Below are positions 20,420-29,652 of a DNA stretch of 64,000 bases, in pieces. Position numbers and translations under genes: made by a program. The notes beneath the pieces were generated by a model, which was not told where the DNA came from, did not search any database, and saw only the letters and a list, made by a program, of their open reading frames with translations. The stretch is from Pedosphaera sp. (GTDB lineage: Bacteria; Verrucomicrobiota; Verrucomicrobiia; Limisphaerales; Pedosphaeraceae), in NCBI GenBank assembly GCA_028293325.1, contig JAQGPA010000212.1, forward strand, positions 42,826 to 106,825, read 5' to 3'. Each line of letters begins with the position of its first letter. The first letter of the stretch is position 1.

Positions 20420-23400
20420 ATGATGCGCAGAGGTTGGTTTGTGGTCCTCGGAGCGGCATTCATGGCACTGGCACAGATGAGCTGGGGCCAGAGGGCCTCC
20501 AATTGGCGCGCCTATAAGGTTGCGGATGGTTTGCCGGATCCGGCTTGCTCTTCAATCACCATCGGTCCCCATGGCAAGGTCTGGGTCAAACACTTCGATT
20601 TGGAGTCCATCAGCTTATTGGACGGTTACACGGTGCAAACCATTCCCCTGCCCAATGCCGGTAATAACCGCATCTATGAAAGCCTGGGAGGACAACTCTG
20701 GACCACAACTTTGGATGGCCTGGCAGAGTACCGGGAGAGTAATTGGCTCCATTATCCGGTGCGGGAGATAGCCGCTGAATTTCACACCAATATCCTGCGT
20801 CAGTCACCGCCCGTGCCCCTCTGCCCGGTACGCCAGGGACGGGTGCTCTTTTTATTGCCGGATGCCTTGATGGAGTTTGTCGCGGAAGACCAGAAACCGC
20901 AGCAAACGGCCGTACTACGACCAGCGATAGAAACGAAGCTGGGGAAATTTCTCGACATGACCATTGCCCGGGACGGCGGACTTTGGGTTGCCGGAACGCA
21001 TGGAGTGGCCCGGGTTCCAGGCCCCGCCCGGTCAATCAAAGCGGAAACGGAATGGCAGGAGCACCTGTTGCCCGAATCACTCCAAGTCCAAAATCTTCAG
21101 GAACCACGGGAGGATGAAGAAGGAGGCATCACTGCCATTGCGGAAGGGCTGGACGGCCAGCAGAAGTTGATCGTTCATTTCAATGGGCAACAATGGGTGC
21201 GGCAATCCAACGGAAACGACAAGCTCCGCCTGGCGTGGCGAGGCCCGGATAAGAGTTATTGGGGCGCGACATTGGGCTCCCTGGTTCAATTTGAGGAGGG
21301 ACGCGAGGAAGCCGTGGAGAACGAGGAAGTTTCCGCCCGAAAATATTTTGACGCGGCGGTGGAGCCGGGCGGGGCTTTTTGGCTGGCCACTTCGGATGGC
21401 CTGTTTCGGCATGCTCCCCGCATCTGGCAAATTCCAAACTCCTTGGGAAAAATCAATTCACTTATCCATTCTCTCGGAGAAGATCAGGAACGCCGTCTCT
21501 GGATTGTTGCTGGCAATGCCTTGCATTCGTTGGCAGAGGATCAGGCGAGTGAATATGTTTTTCCAGCCGCACTAAGCCGGAGCTTGCAAACCACTTATGC
21601 TCTTTTTTCGCTCCCCAGCGGTGCGCTCGTATTGGGCACAGAGGACGGGTTATTCCAATTTCAACCGGGAAAACGTGAATTCAGCCGTGTCCCAACGGAC
21701 AACAACACCGGACAGTCCAAGCTCCTTGGATTACTCAAGGACGGGACAGTGGCTGTCGAGCTCTCCAGCCGTGAATCGATGGAGGAACCCGGCCGGCTGG
21801 AAATTTATGATGGAAAAGGATTCAGGCATTTTCCGTTGCCGGAGCCTGAGGCAGCGTTGGGCAAGGAATTTTCAGCTTTGTTCGCCGAGCAAAACGGCAA
21901 CGTCTGGCTGAGTGGGAATCGGGGGATGGGTTGGTATCACGATAGCAAATGGCAAACTTTTACCGCGACTGATGGAACGGTGCCTTTGGGAGCCGGTTGT
22001 TTCGTTGAATTGGCGGACGGAAAAATCTGGTGTGCCACGCAGGATAAAGTCTGGGAGTTCAACGGTCGGATCTGGTCAGTTGTCCGGGCGGGCTTCGAGC
22101 GCATCAATGCCTTGCTCCGGAGCCGCGATGGGACGATGTGGGTCGCTTCCGATGGGGGCTTGTATCGTTTTTCCCAGGATGCCTGGGTGGAGAACGGAAT
22201 GGAGGAGGGGCTGGCGAGCGGCGCCGTGCGGCAGATTTACGAAGATCATCGCGGACATATATGGGCGGGCACCGCGCGGGGGCTATGCCTCCTTCATGCC
22301 GAGGCGGATCCGGACCCGCCGCAAACTTATATTCAGAACCTCAACGAAAAAGGGAACAACGTTCCGGAAGGGACGCCGATCACTTTGGCATTTAGCGGGT
22401 TGGACAAATGGAAAAGCACACCGCGGGACCGCCTGCTTTTTTCCACGCGACTGGACGGCCACGACTGGTCCTCCTTTCAGGAGAAACGCAGCGCCTCATT
22501 TGACGACCTGGCCGCCGGCAAACATTACTTTCAAGTGCGTGCCATGGATCGAAATTGCAATGTGGACCCAAATCCGGCCCGATTGGAATTTGCCATGACG
22601 GTTCCCTGGTACCGCGAGAGCCCGCTTTTGTTAAGTTCCGCGCTGGCCGTGACGATTTTCTTCGCCGGGCTGGCCTTTAACCGACATCGACAATTATTGC
22701 GCAGTTATGCCGCCGTGGAGCAAAAGGTTGCCGAGCGGACGCGGGAACTGGAGATTGCCAACCGGGAATTGTTGCACAGCCAGAAAATGAATGCCTTGGG
22801 GACGCTGGCGGCCGGCATTGCCCATGATTTCAACAACATTCTTTCCATCATCAAAGGTTCCGCGCAAATCATTGAAGATAATCTGGACAACACGCAGAAA
22901 ATCCAGACGCGGCTGGATCGCATCAAGACCGTGGTGGAGCAAGGAGCGGGCATTGTGAAGGCAATGCTGGGTTTCAGCCGCAGTTCCGATCAAAAGCCCG
23001 GTCTTTGCGATTTGAACGAGATAGCGGAAGAGACGATCAAACTGCTCGGGGACCGATTTTTGCGGGAAGTGGAGGTTCGCTTCGAAGGGGCGGCAAATTT
23101 GCCAAAAGTTCTGGCTTCCCAGGATTTCATCCAGCAGATCCTGTTGAATTTTATTTTTAATGCCGCCGAGGCCATGACCGGGCGGCGGGAGGTCATCTTG
23201 ACCACGGGGTCGATGAGCAAGCCACCCGCGGGAATTGCGTTGGTGCCGGCGGAAGCCGCGGCGTACGTGTTCATGGCCGTGAAAGACCAAGGTTGCGGCA
23301 TTCCACCTGAAAACATGTCGCGCATTTTTGAGCCGTTTTTCACCACCAAGGCCATGTCTGCCCGGCGTGGCACCGGGTTGGGTTTATCCATGGCTTATGA

Positions 23401-23512
23401 ACTGGCCAAGAAGTTGCAGGCCGGGTTGAGCGTGGAATCGGCGCTGAACGAGGGCAGCACGTTCACGCTCATTTTGCCGGTGCGGGAATTGCCGGCGGAC
23501 GTGAAACCATGA
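20420..23512 (+). CDS. Two-component sensor histidine kinase with periplasmic propeller
   Basis: 1030 residues. A signal peptide (residues 1-23) leads to a long region of propeller-type repeats (about 25-640; for example GKVWVKH, GQLWTTT, GNVWLSG, GHIWAGT). A Y_Y_Y-like beta domain (about 650-723) and a transmembrane helix (about 733-755) follow. The cytoplasmic part has a coiled linker, the phospho-accepting His802 in GTLAAGIAHDFNNILS, an N-box in FNAAEAM, and the G boxes DQGCGIP and GTGLGLSMA. This is the layout of propeller sensors that detect outside ligands, often polysaccharide-derived in Bacteroidetes; the ligand here is unknown. The response regulator follows 32 bases downstream. Confidence 0.92.
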   Translation: MMRRGWFVVLGAAFMALAQMSWGQRASNWRAYKVADGLPDPACSSITIGPHGKVWVKHFDLESISLLDGYTVQTIPLPNAGNNRIYESLGGQLWTTTLDGLAEYRESNWLHYPVREIAAEFHTNILRQSPPVPLCPVRQGRVLFLLPDALMEFVAEDQKPQQTAVLRPAIETKLGKFLDMTIARDGGLWVAGTHGVARVPGPARSIKAETEWQEHLLPESLQVQNLQEPREDEEGGITAIAEGLDGQQKLIVHFNGQQWVRQSNGNDKLRLAWRGPDKSYWGATLGSLVQFEEGREEAVENEEVSARKYFDAAVEPGGAFWLATSDGLFRHAPRIWQIPNSLGKINSLIHSLGEDQERRLWIVAGNALHSLAEDQASEYVFPAALSRSLQTTYALFSLPSGALVLGTEDGLFQFQPGKREFSRVPTDNNTGQSKLLGLLKDGTVAVELSSRESMEEPGRLEIYDGKGFRHFPLPEPEAALGKEFSALFAEQNGNVWLSGNRGMGWYHDSKWQTFTATDGTVPLGAGCFVELADGKIWCATQDKVWEFNGRIWSVVRAGFERINALLRSRDGTMWVASDGGLYRFSQDAWVENGMEEGLASGAVRQIYEDHRGHIWAGTARGLCLLHAEADPDPPQTYIQNLNEKGNNVPEGTPITLAFSGLDKWKSTPRDRLLFSTRLDGHDWSSFQEKRSASFDDLAAGKHYFQVRAMDRNCNVDPNPARLEFAMTVPWYRESPLLLSSALAVTIFFAGLAFNRHRQLLRSYAAVEQKVAERTRELEIANRELLHSQKMNALGTLAAGIAHDFNNILSIIKGSAQIIEDNLDNTQKIQTRLDRIKTVVEQGAGIVKAMLGFSRSSDQKPGLCDLNEIAEETIKLLGDRFLREVEVRFEGAANLPKVLASQDFIQQILLNFIFNAAEAMTGRREVILTTGSMSKPPAGIALVPAEAAAYVFMAVKDQGCGIPPENMSRIFEPFFTTKAMSARRGTGLGLSMAYELAKKLQAGLSVESALNEGSTFTLILPVRELPADVKP

Positions 23513-23544
23513 ATATTATCAATTCTCCTTAACCCCAAAGCAGA

Positions 23545-24192
23545 ATGAACGAGGCCAAAATTCTAATCGTCGAAGACGATGATCTGCAGTACGAGATCTA
23601 CGAAGACGCCCTGGCCAAATATCATTTGGTCCGCGCGCTCAACGGCAGCCAGGCCCTGGCGGCCATTGCCAAAAATGCGCCCAACCTGTTGATTTTGGAT
23701 CATGTTTTGGCGGATGGGGAACTGGGGCTGGATTTTCTGCCGGAATTCAAGGAACTGCTGCCGTTTGTTCCCATTATCATTGTATCGGGCGCTCTGGAAG
23801 TGCATCAGCGCATCCAGGCCTTGCAAGGGCCGCGACGCGCGCATTATTGCCTGCCCAAGCCGGTGGATATCCGCGAACTCAAGCGAACGATTGAAACGGC
23901 GCTGCAGGAATGCGGTGAAAATGAAGTGGTGCGGCAATTCGAAGCCTTGGAACGTTCGCGCCGGGTGGATGCGCAAGAGCTATTCAGCCGCTCCACGGAC
24001 AGGCTCAGCCGCCAGAACCGGATACTGGAATTGATTGGCAAGTCGCAGGAACGTCCAAACATCTCCGCCTTGGCCCGCGAATTCGGGGTGGCGCGACGCA
24101 CCATAATCCGGGACTTGCAGGAATTGATTCGTCGTGGACAGCTTAAAGCCGAGGTTTATCCCGAGTGGGAAGAGACACCGCCGGAAGATTAG
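23545..24192 (+). CDS. Response regulator: receiver plus DeoR-type helix-turn-helix
   Basis: 215 residues. A receiver domain (1-120) has the acidic pocket VEDDD, the phospho-acceptor Asp52 in LLILDHV, a switch serine in IIVSGA and a conserved lysine in LPKPVD. After a helical linker comes a short helix-turn-helix (NISALAREFGVARRTIIRDL) of the DeoR/HTH_11 kind. This is an unusual output domain; most DNA-binding regulators carry OmpR, NarL, NtrC or LytTR types. It is co-transcribed with, and presumably phosphorylated by, the propeller kinase just upstream. Confidence 0.9.
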   Translation: MNEAKILIVEDDDLQYEIYEDALAKYHLVRALNGSQALAAIAKNAPNLLILDHVLADGELGLDFLPEFKELLPFVPIIIVSGALEVHQRIQALQGPRRAHYCLPKPVDIRELKRTIETALQECGENEVVRQFEALERSRRVDAQELFSRSTDRLSRQNRILELIGKSQERPNISALAREFGVARRTIIRDLQELIRRGQLKAEVYPEWEETPPED

Positions 24193-24246
24193 CACGGAGA
24201 CTGCGAACCAGGCCGGCATGGCCAGTCCGCGGAAATTAAAAGAACC

Positions 24247-24282
24247 ATCTGGGCGCACCTCAAGCACGGTTCGCGCCCAGAT
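24247..24282 (-). terminator. Hairpin, probable terminator between converging genes
   Basis: A perfect 10-base inverted repeat (ATCTGGGCGC / GCGCCCAGAT) encloses a 16-base loop. On the minus strand it starts 4 bases after the stop of the small frame at 24286-24546 and is followed by GGTTCTTTTAATTT, so it looks like a terminator for that strand. It also lies 54 bases after the response regulator and may stop transcription from both sides. Confidence 0.55.
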
Positions 24283-24285
24283 AGT

Positions 24286-24546
24286 TCAGCCCCACCCCCT
24301 AAAGTTTCGATCCAAACGGCTGGCGCCGCCTTTCAGCGGCCGGTCAGCCAAAGCAGGATTCGTGTGCAGCCAGGAAGGCGTGCGCCGACCCACAATTGGA
24401 TTCCCCACCCCCAGCATTCGCGCATAATAGTCTCCCAGATACGCGTAATTGGTGTTGTATCCCCCCAGCCATTTCATTGGAGCATTGGGGTGCGCATCGG
24501 TCCGTTGTCTGCTGGTCGGGTTGAATATGTATAGTTTTCTCGCCAT
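24286..24546 (-). CDS. Small hypothetical protein, possibly the remnant of a pseudopilin gene
   Basis: 86 residues with composition like the C-terminus of a pseudopilin-family protein: APMKWLGGYNTNYAYLGDYY, then a hydrophilic tail ending RGWG. There is no signal or prepilin leader; a TGA stop lies two codons before the ATG. A strong hairpin follows its stop codon, which suggests that the 3' end of a true gene is preserved. Either a small intact gene or a 5'-truncated pseudogene fits. The remaining 200 bases up to hisA hold nothing I can identify. Confidence 0.4.
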   Translation of the reverse strand: MARKLYIFNPTSRQRTDAHPNAPMKWLGGYNTNYAYLGDYYARMLGVGNPIVGRRTPSWLHTNPALADRPLKGGASRLDRNFRGWG

Positions 24547-24745
24547 ATATCAGACTGGTTATTGTGCGACTTGGTTTGTATTTAGCAGTAGTAATGCCAA
24601 CTCAAAAACACTCGAAAATCAGGAGAATTCAAATCAGCCGACATCGCTGGATGAAGCAATTCCGCGCATAGTGCGTGAATCTCACACAATTCCGTGCGGA
24701 CTGTTGAAAACTATGGCGACTTGAGGTCAGTGAAGGTGAGCAGGC

Positions 24746-25513
24746 TTAATTTCCAGCCAGTTTCCGATTAAAGTCCACCAAGTCAGCGTAGCGGACGCCG
24801 GTGCCGCCGAAGATATCGAGCGCAGAACCGATCGTGAGGTCAATTCTCCCCTGCCCCAGGCGCGTCACTTCCTCCAAATCGCGCAGCGAATTCGCGCCGC
24901 CAGCGTAAGTGGTGGGCAGCGGAGACCATTGGCCGAGCTTTTCGACCAACTCAGCATCGATTCCGCGACACAGCCCTTCCACATCAACTGCGTGAATGAG
25001 AAATTCAACACAGTAGGTGGCGAGCTTTTCCAAGGATTCCCGGCTGATGGTTAATTCGGTGAACTTTTGCCAGCGATCGGTAACCACAAAGTAATCTTCA
25101 CCACGCCGACGGCAGCTTAGGTCCAGAACCAAGCGGTCTTTGCCCATCGCCCGGACCAGTGCGGCAAGGCGATCCCAATCGACGCGTCCGCCTTGAAATA
25201 CCCAGGAAGTGACAATAACCTGCGCGGCGCCGTCCTTCAAAAAGCCGGCAGCATTTTCGAGATTGATGCCGCCACCGATTTGCATGCCACCGGGATAGGC
25301 CTGGAGAGCCGTGCGCGCGGCCGCCTCGTTGCCGGAGCCGAGCATGATGATATGGCCGCCCGAGAGGCCGTCCCGCCGGTAAAGCTCTGCATAATAGGCA
25401 CTGGAACGATCCGAGACAAAATTCGTGCGCAAGTCAGACGGGGCAGCACTAAGAGTGCCGCCGACGATTTGCTTCACTTTGCCTTCGTGCAGATCGATAC
25501 AGGGACGAAACAT
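24746..25513 (-). CDS. hisA: Eukaryote-type HisA (ProFAR isomerase)
   Basis: 255 residues. A (beta/alpha)8 barrel that isomerises the aminoaldose of the fourth histidine-pathway step. The start MFRPCIDLHEGKVKQIVGG and the internal insertion pattern (HIIMLGSGNEAAARTAL, IQIGGGINLENAAGF, LIHAVDVEGLCRGID) match the eukaryotic/His6 subtype rather than the normal bacterial one. Catalytic aspartates are present in PCIDLH and HAVDVEG. It stands alone, divergent from thiG, with no other his gene nearby. The codon before the ATG is GTG (25516), an equally possible start. Confidence 0.88.
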   Translation of the reverse strand: MFRPCIDLHEGKVKQIVGGTLSAAPSDLRTNFVSDRSSAYYAELYRRDGLSGGHIIMLGSGNEAAARTALQAYPGGMQIGGGINLENAAGFLKDGAAQVIVTSWVFQGGRVDWDRLAALVRAMGKDRLVLDLSCRRRGEDYFVVTDRWQKFTELTISRESLEKLATYCVEFLIHAVDVEGLCRGIDAELVEKLGQWSPLPTTYAGGANSLRDLEEVTRLGQGRIDLTIGSALDIFGGTGVRYADLVDFNRKLAGN

Positions 25514-25625
25514 CACCGGAAGATAACCAGCAGGAGGGACTTAGTCGAGAACCCCGTTTTCGGTGGGTTGTCTCTCGCCTCGACAAAACTGGACTTTCGG
25601 CACTAAGCTGTCGGCGATGCGACTG

Positions 25626-26405
25626 ATGAACAAGCCATTGACCATTGCCGGACGCGAGTTTGGCTCACGCCTTATTTTGGGGACAGGCAAGTTCTGCTCC
25701 CCCGAGGCGATGCGGGATGCGCTGGCCGCGAGCGGTACGGAGATGGTCACAGTGGCACTTCGGCGCGCCGATCTCAGCGGCAAACAGGACCCTTTCGCCA
25801 ATATCCTGGAATTCATCGATCCCAAACGATATTTGCTGTTGCCCAATACGAGCGGAGCGATGAACGCGGAGGAAGCCGTGCGACTGGCCCGCCTGGCAGT
25901 GGCAGCCGGCCTGCCGAAGTGGGTGAAGCTGGAAATTCATCCAGATCCGCGATATCTTCTGCCGGACCCGATTGAAACCCTCAAAGCCGCTGAAATTCTG
26001 GTAAAGGAAGGCTTTATTGTCCTGCCGTATATCAATGCTGATCCCGTGCTGGCCAAGCGGTTACAGGAAGTTGGCACCGCCACGGTGATGCCGTTGGGCT
26101 CGCCAATTGGCTCGAATCGCGGGTTACAAACGCGCGACCAACTGCGCATTATTATTGAGCAGGCGACGGTGCCGGTTGTCATTGACGCAGGCATTGGCGC
26201 TCCGAGCCACGCTGCCGAGGCGATGGAATTAGGGGCTGACGCGGTGCTGGTCAATACCGCGATTGCCGTAGCAAGCGATCCCAACCGTATGGGTATGGCA
26301 TTCAAAACCGCCGTTGAAGCCGGACGTATTGCGTATGAAGTGGGGCTGGGTGTGGCGCAGGAAACCGCCAGTCCGACCAGTCCGTTAACCGCATTTTTGA
26401 GTTGA
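25626..26405 (+). CDS. thiG: Thiazole synthase
   Basis: 259 residues from the ATG at 25626. A TIM-barrel enzyme that builds the thiazole phosphate of thiamine from deoxyxylulose phosphate, dehydroglycine and ThiS-thiocarboxylate. Family motifs: [22 protein letters not shown] [16 protein letters not shown], the imine-forming lysine in [16 protein letters not shown], and [20 protein letters not shown]. An ATG at 25617 (three codons earlier) is also possible. thiS, thiF, thiO or thiH are not adjacent. It heads a run of plus-strand cofactor and housekeeping genes, 18 bases before the heptose kinase. Confidence 0.95.
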   Translation: MNKPLTIAGREFGSRLILGTGKFCSPEAMRDALAASGTEMVTVALRRADLSGKQDPFANILEFIDPKRYLLLPNTSGAMNAEEAVRLARLAVAAGLPKWVKLEIHPDPRYLLPDPIETLKAAEILVKEGFIVLPYINADPVLAKRLQEVGTATVMPLGSPIGSNRGLQTRDQLRIIIEQATVPVVIDAGIGAPSHAAEAMELGADAVLVNTAIAVASDPNRMGMAFKTAVEAGRIAYEVGLGVAQETASPTSPLTAFLS

Positions 26406-26423
26406 GCGAATGCTGCATCTCCC

Positions 26424-27440
26424 ATGAAACAACGAACCCTATCCCCCTCCCGCGTGAAACAGATTCTGGCTGCCGCCACGAAAACCCGCGCGCTAGTCAT
26501 TGGCGATGTCATGCTGGACCATTTTATTTGGGGCCAGGTCGGACGGATTTCACCGGAAGCGCCGGTGCCGGTGGTGGATTTTGTCCGGGAAAGTTTCATC
26601 CCCGGCGGCGCGGCCAATGTGGCGCGCAATCTGACCGCATTGAGCACGCCGACAGAATTGTTTGGGGCCATTGGGCGGGATAGTTCCGCCACCCAGCTCA
26701 AACAGTTGCTGACTGAGTATCAAATTGTCTGTGAAGGTTTGCTCTCCCACGAAGCCCGGCCCACCAGTGTGAAGACCCGCATCGTGGCGCATCAACAGCA
26801 AGTGGTGCGGCTGGACCGGGAAACGCGGTCGAGCCTTGATGCCCCGACAACCCGCCAATTGCTGGCTTTGGTTGAAGCCCGGATCAAAGGCGCCGCCGCC
26901 GTGATTGTGGGTGACTATGGCAAAGGCGTGATTACCCAACCGATGCTCGACGAATTGAAGCAACTTTGCCGTCGTCACGGCGTTTGGTTGAGTTTAGACC
27001 CCAAGCCGGTGCATCGTCTTAATCTGACTGGTCTTTCGTTGATTACCCCCAACCGCAAGGAAGCGTTTGAACTGGCCAATTTGCCGGATGAAACGCGTGA
27101 GAACGATCCGCTCGCCGACCGTAATTTGATGCAGGTGGTGGACCGTTTGTTAAAAGAGTTGCGGCCGGTGTTGTTGCTCGTCACCTTGGGCGAGCTTGGC
27201 ATGTTGCTCTGTCAATCGGGGCAGAAGCCATTCCATATACCCACCCAGGCACAGGAAGTATTCGACGTTTCGGGCGCGGGTGACACGGTGATTGCTTCAT
27301 TCACCCTGGCCATTGCCGCCGGGGCATCGCCGGTGGAAGCCGCCATTCTCTCCAATCACGCCGCGGGCATCGTGGTGGGCAAGGTCGGCACGGCGACGAC
27401 CACGCCGTCAGAATTATTGGCCAGCTTTAGGCGTCGATAA
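26424..27440 (+). CDS. hldA: D-glycero-beta-D-manno-heptose-7-phosphate kinase
   Basis: 338 residues. PfkB-family kinase corresponding to domain I of RfaE/HldE; the nucleotidyltransferase domain is absent. Motifs: SPEAPVPVVDFVRESFIPGG (substrate binding; GGAANVARNL follows) and the ATP/catalytic-base motif DVSGAGDTVIASF with its aspartate. It phosphorylates heptose 7-phosphate at C1 on the way to ADP-heptose for lipopolysaccharide core, which fits a Gram-negative envelope. panB follows after 8 bases. Confidence 0.9.
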   Translation: MKQRTLSPSRVKQILAAATKTRALVIGDVMLDHFIWGQVGRISPEAPVPVVDFVRESFIPGGAANVARNLTALSTPTELFGAIGRDSSATQLKQLLTEYQIVCEGLLSHEARPTSVKTRIVAHQQQVVRLDRETRSSLDAPTTRQLLALVEARIKGAAAVIVGDYGKGVITQPMLDELKQLCRRHGVWLSLDPKPVHRLNLTGLSLITPNRKEAFELANLPDETRENDPLADRNLMQVVDRLLKELRPVLLLVTLGELGMLLCQSGQKPFHIPTQAQEVFDVSGAGDTVIASFTLAIAAGASPVEAAILSNHAAGIVVGKVGTATTTPSELLASFRRR

Positions 27441-27448
27441 AATCCTCC

Positions 27449-28210
27449 ATGAATTCCAAGAAGGTAACCGCTGAAGAGATCAAGGCGATGAAGGCGCGGC
27501 ACGAGAAAATCGCCGCGTTGACCGCGTATGACTTTCCCATGACCCGCCTGCTGGACGAAGTGGGTGTGCCATTGATTCTGGTCGGCGATTCGCTCGGCAT
27601 GGTAGTCCTAGGTTACACGGATACCACGCTCGTCACCATGGCGGAAATGGAACATCATGTGCGGGCGGCGGCACGGGCCAAACCGCTCGCATTACTCGCC
27701 GCCGACCTCCCATATCGCAGTTATGAAACGGTGCCGGAGGCCTTGAAAAATGCCCGGCGCCTGGTGGCGGCCGGGGCGGAAGCCGTCAAAGCCGAAGGCG
27801 GCGTGGTGATTCAACAGCAAGTCCGGGCAATCGTGGACGCCGGCATTCCCTTCCTCGGACACCTGGGGATGTTGCCGCAGAATGTCCGGGAGGAAGGCGG
27901 TTACCGCGTGAAAGGCAAAGTGGAAGCGGAACGCCAAAAATTGCTGGAGGACGCCCAAGCGCTGGTGGCGGCCGGCGCATTCGGGATTGTGTTGGAACTC
28001 GTCACGCCAACGGTGGCGGCGGAATTGACACAGGCCATTTCCGTCCCGACCATCGGCATTGGCTCGGGCACGGATTGCGACGGACAAATCCTGGTGACGC
28101 CGGATCTCCTCGGCACTTTCCCGTGGTTCACGCCAAAATTTGTGAAGCCCAAACTGAACGCCGCCGAGCAGATGCGGACGGTAATTGAGGGATGGAAGAG
28201 GTCCATTTAA
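27449..28210 (+). CDS. panB: 3-methyl-2-oxobutanoate hydroxymethyltransferase
   Basis: 253 residues. First committed enzyme of pantothenate synthesis: transfers a hydroxymethyl group from methylene-tetrahydrofolate to ketoisovalerate. Motifs: TAYDFPMTRLLDEVGVPLIL, VGDSLGMVVLGYTDT with a metal-binding aspartate, VKAEGG, GHLGMLPQ, and IGIGSGTDCDGQILV near the end. The length is typical (about 260). It lies between hldA (8 bases) and moaC (13 bases) on the same strand, so it is probably co-transcribed. No panC is present. Confidence 0.96.
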   Translation: MNSKKVTAEEIKAMKARHEKIAALTAYDFPMTRLLDEVGVPLILVGDSLGMVVLGYTDTTLVTMAEMEHHVRAAARAKPLALLAADLPYRSYETVPEALKNARRLVAAGAEAVKAEGGVVIQQQVRAIVDAGIPFLGHLGMLPQNVREEGGYRVKGKVEAERQKLLEDAQALVAAGAFGIVLELVTPTVAAELTQAISVPTIGIGSGTDCDGQILVTPDLLGTFPWFTPKFVKPKLNAAEQMRTVIEGWKRSI

Positions 28211-28223
28211 CGAATGGCCCGGC

Positions 28224-28676
28224 ATGAAACGCCTCACTCATTTAAACGCGCGCGGAGAAGCCAGCATGGTGGACGTTTCCCACAAACCGCCGCTCCAACG
28301 CGAAGCGATTGCCGCAGGTGAAATCAGACTGCAAAAAGAAACGCTCAAGCTCATCGAAGCCCAAGCCATTTCCAAGGGCAACGTGCTGGCCGCGGCGCGA
28401 CTGGCCGGCATCATGGCGGCGAAGAAGACGGGGGAATTGATTCCACTGTGCCATCCCCTGCCCATTTCACATTGCGAAGTAAATTTTGAGATACCCGGAA
28501 GTCGGGATCGCATTCTCATCACCGCGTCTGCCAAAATCACCGCCCAGACAGGCGTGGAGATGGAGGCGCTCACCGCCGTAAGCATGGCGGCACTGACCAT
28601 TTACGATATGTGCAAGGCCGTGGACAAAAAAATGCGCATTACAAACATCCGCTTGGTTTCCAAGACCAAAAAATAG
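28224..28676 (+). CDS. moaC: Cyclic pyranopterin monophosphate synthase
   Basis: 150 residues from the ATG at 28224. Works with MoaA on GTP in the first stage of molybdopterin synthesis. Motifs: MVDVSHKP at the N-terminus, LIPLCHPLPISH with catalytic-site residues, GVEMEALTAVSMAALTIYDM, and AVDKKMRI with the active-site Asp-Lys pair. The frame also runs upstream to 28185, but that overlaps panB and is not needed. mog follows 38 bases later. Confidence 0.95.
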   Translation: MKRLTHLNARGEASMVDVSHKPPLQREAIAAGEIRLQKETLKLIEAQAISKGNVLAAARLAGIMAAKKTGELIPLCHPLPISHCEVNFEIPGSRDRILITASAKITAQTGVEMEALTAVSMAALTIYDMCKAVDKKMRITNIRLVSKTKK

Positions 28677-28714
28677 GCGCTTCCGTTTGCTGAATTTTTC
28701 GCAATAATCAACTT

Positions 28715-29197
28715 ATGCAGATTCAAGTTGGCATCATTACAGTTTCCGACCGGGCTTCGCGCGGGCTCTATGACGATTTGGGCGGACCGGCGCTGAAGAA
28801 GGCGGCGGAGGGTTACGGCTGGAAAGTCATGGCCGAGTCGTTGGTGCCGGACGAAAAGGGAGAAATTCAACGCGCCATTCGCGAGCAGACAAACAAAGGA
28901 TGTCAGTTGGTGTTAAGCACGGGCGGCACGGGCGTGGCGTTGCGCGATGTGACTCCGGAGGCGGTGCGGGAAATTGCGATTCGCGAGCTGCCTGGTTTTG
29001 GGGAGATCATGCGGATCGAATCGATGAAGATTACCAAAAACGCCATTCTCTCACGCAACCTGGCGGTGGTGGTGGATAAGACCCTCGTGGTCTGCCTGCC
29101 CGGCAAACCGAGCGGCGCGGTGGAGTGTTTGAGTTTTGTAGTGGGGGCAATTCCGCATTGCATCGAGGTGCTGCAAGAGGTACCTACGAGTTGTTAA
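28715..29197 (+). CDS. mog: Molybdopterin adenylyltransferase (Mog/MoaB family)
   Basis: 160 residues. Activates molybdopterin with ATP before metal insertion. Motifs: VGIITVSDRASRGLYDDLGG at the N-terminus, LSTGGTGVALRDVTPEAV (substrate loop), ELPGFGEIMR, and the late LPGKPSGAVECLSF. MoaB and MogA are close relatives; Mog is preferred on the VSDRAS/GFGE pattern, without certainty. Next to moaC it forms a small molybdenum-cofactor pair; moaA, moaD, moaE and moeA are absent here. Confidence 0.9.
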   Translation: MQIQVGIITVSDRASRGLYDDLGGPALKKAAEGYGWKVMAESLVPDEKGEIQRAIREQTNKGCQLVLSTGGTGVALRDVTPEAVREIAIRELPGFGEIMRIESMKITKNAILSRNLAVVVDKTLVVCLPGKPSGAVECLSFVVGAIPHCIEVLQEVPTSC

Positions 29198-29207
29198 GGG
29201 AGTCGAT

Positions 29208-29579
29208 ATGAAGCGGGTTGCTTACTGTTTGCTGGGGCTCCTCCTGTGCGCGGGTTGTATCAGCAAGGCAAAATCAGACGCACGAGTGCGGACGGCATTC
29301 CTCGCGGGCCGCCAACAGGCGACTGCACCGGCAAATGCGCCGCAGGTTCGAGGGCCGTCCGTTCAGATTGTCGGCAACGTTAAAACCAAAGTGGTTCCGT
29401 GGACGAAGGATTTAACATTGGCGAAAACGCTGATTGCCGCAGAGTACCAAGGAGTGGGCAATCCGAGCAAGATCAGGATTATTCGCAACGGACTGATCAC
29501 GGATATACCCCCTGAACAGTTGCTCAATGGGGAAGACGTGCCAATGCAGGCGGGGGATCTGGTGGAAATTCATCCCTGA
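29208..29579 (+). CDS. Small lipoprotein with SLBB-like domain
   Basis: 123 residues. A lipoprotein signal (MKRVAYCLLGLLLCAGC, lipidated Cys17) precedes a short linker and a C-terminal domain of about 60 residues (VPWTKDLTLAKTLIAAEYQG ... MQAGDLVEI). This domain resembles the SLBB/ubiquitin-like fold of polysaccharide-export proteins: a 'weight times operand' beta structure ending in GDLVEI. The assignment is by pattern and is moderately sure. It starts 10 bases after mog but shows no functional link to it. Confidence 0.7.
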   Translation: MKRVAYCLLGLLLCAGCISKAKSDARVRTAFLAGRQQATAPANAPQVRGPSVQIVGNVKTKVVPWTKDLTLAKTLIAAEYQGVGNPSKIRIIRNGLITDIPPEQLLNGEDVPMQAGDLVEIHP

Positions 29580-29652
29580 CACCTGATCACCTTGATAAGC
29601 ACGGCGCAACTTTCTGCGTGCGGTCAGTGCCCGGGTCGTTAATATCAACACC

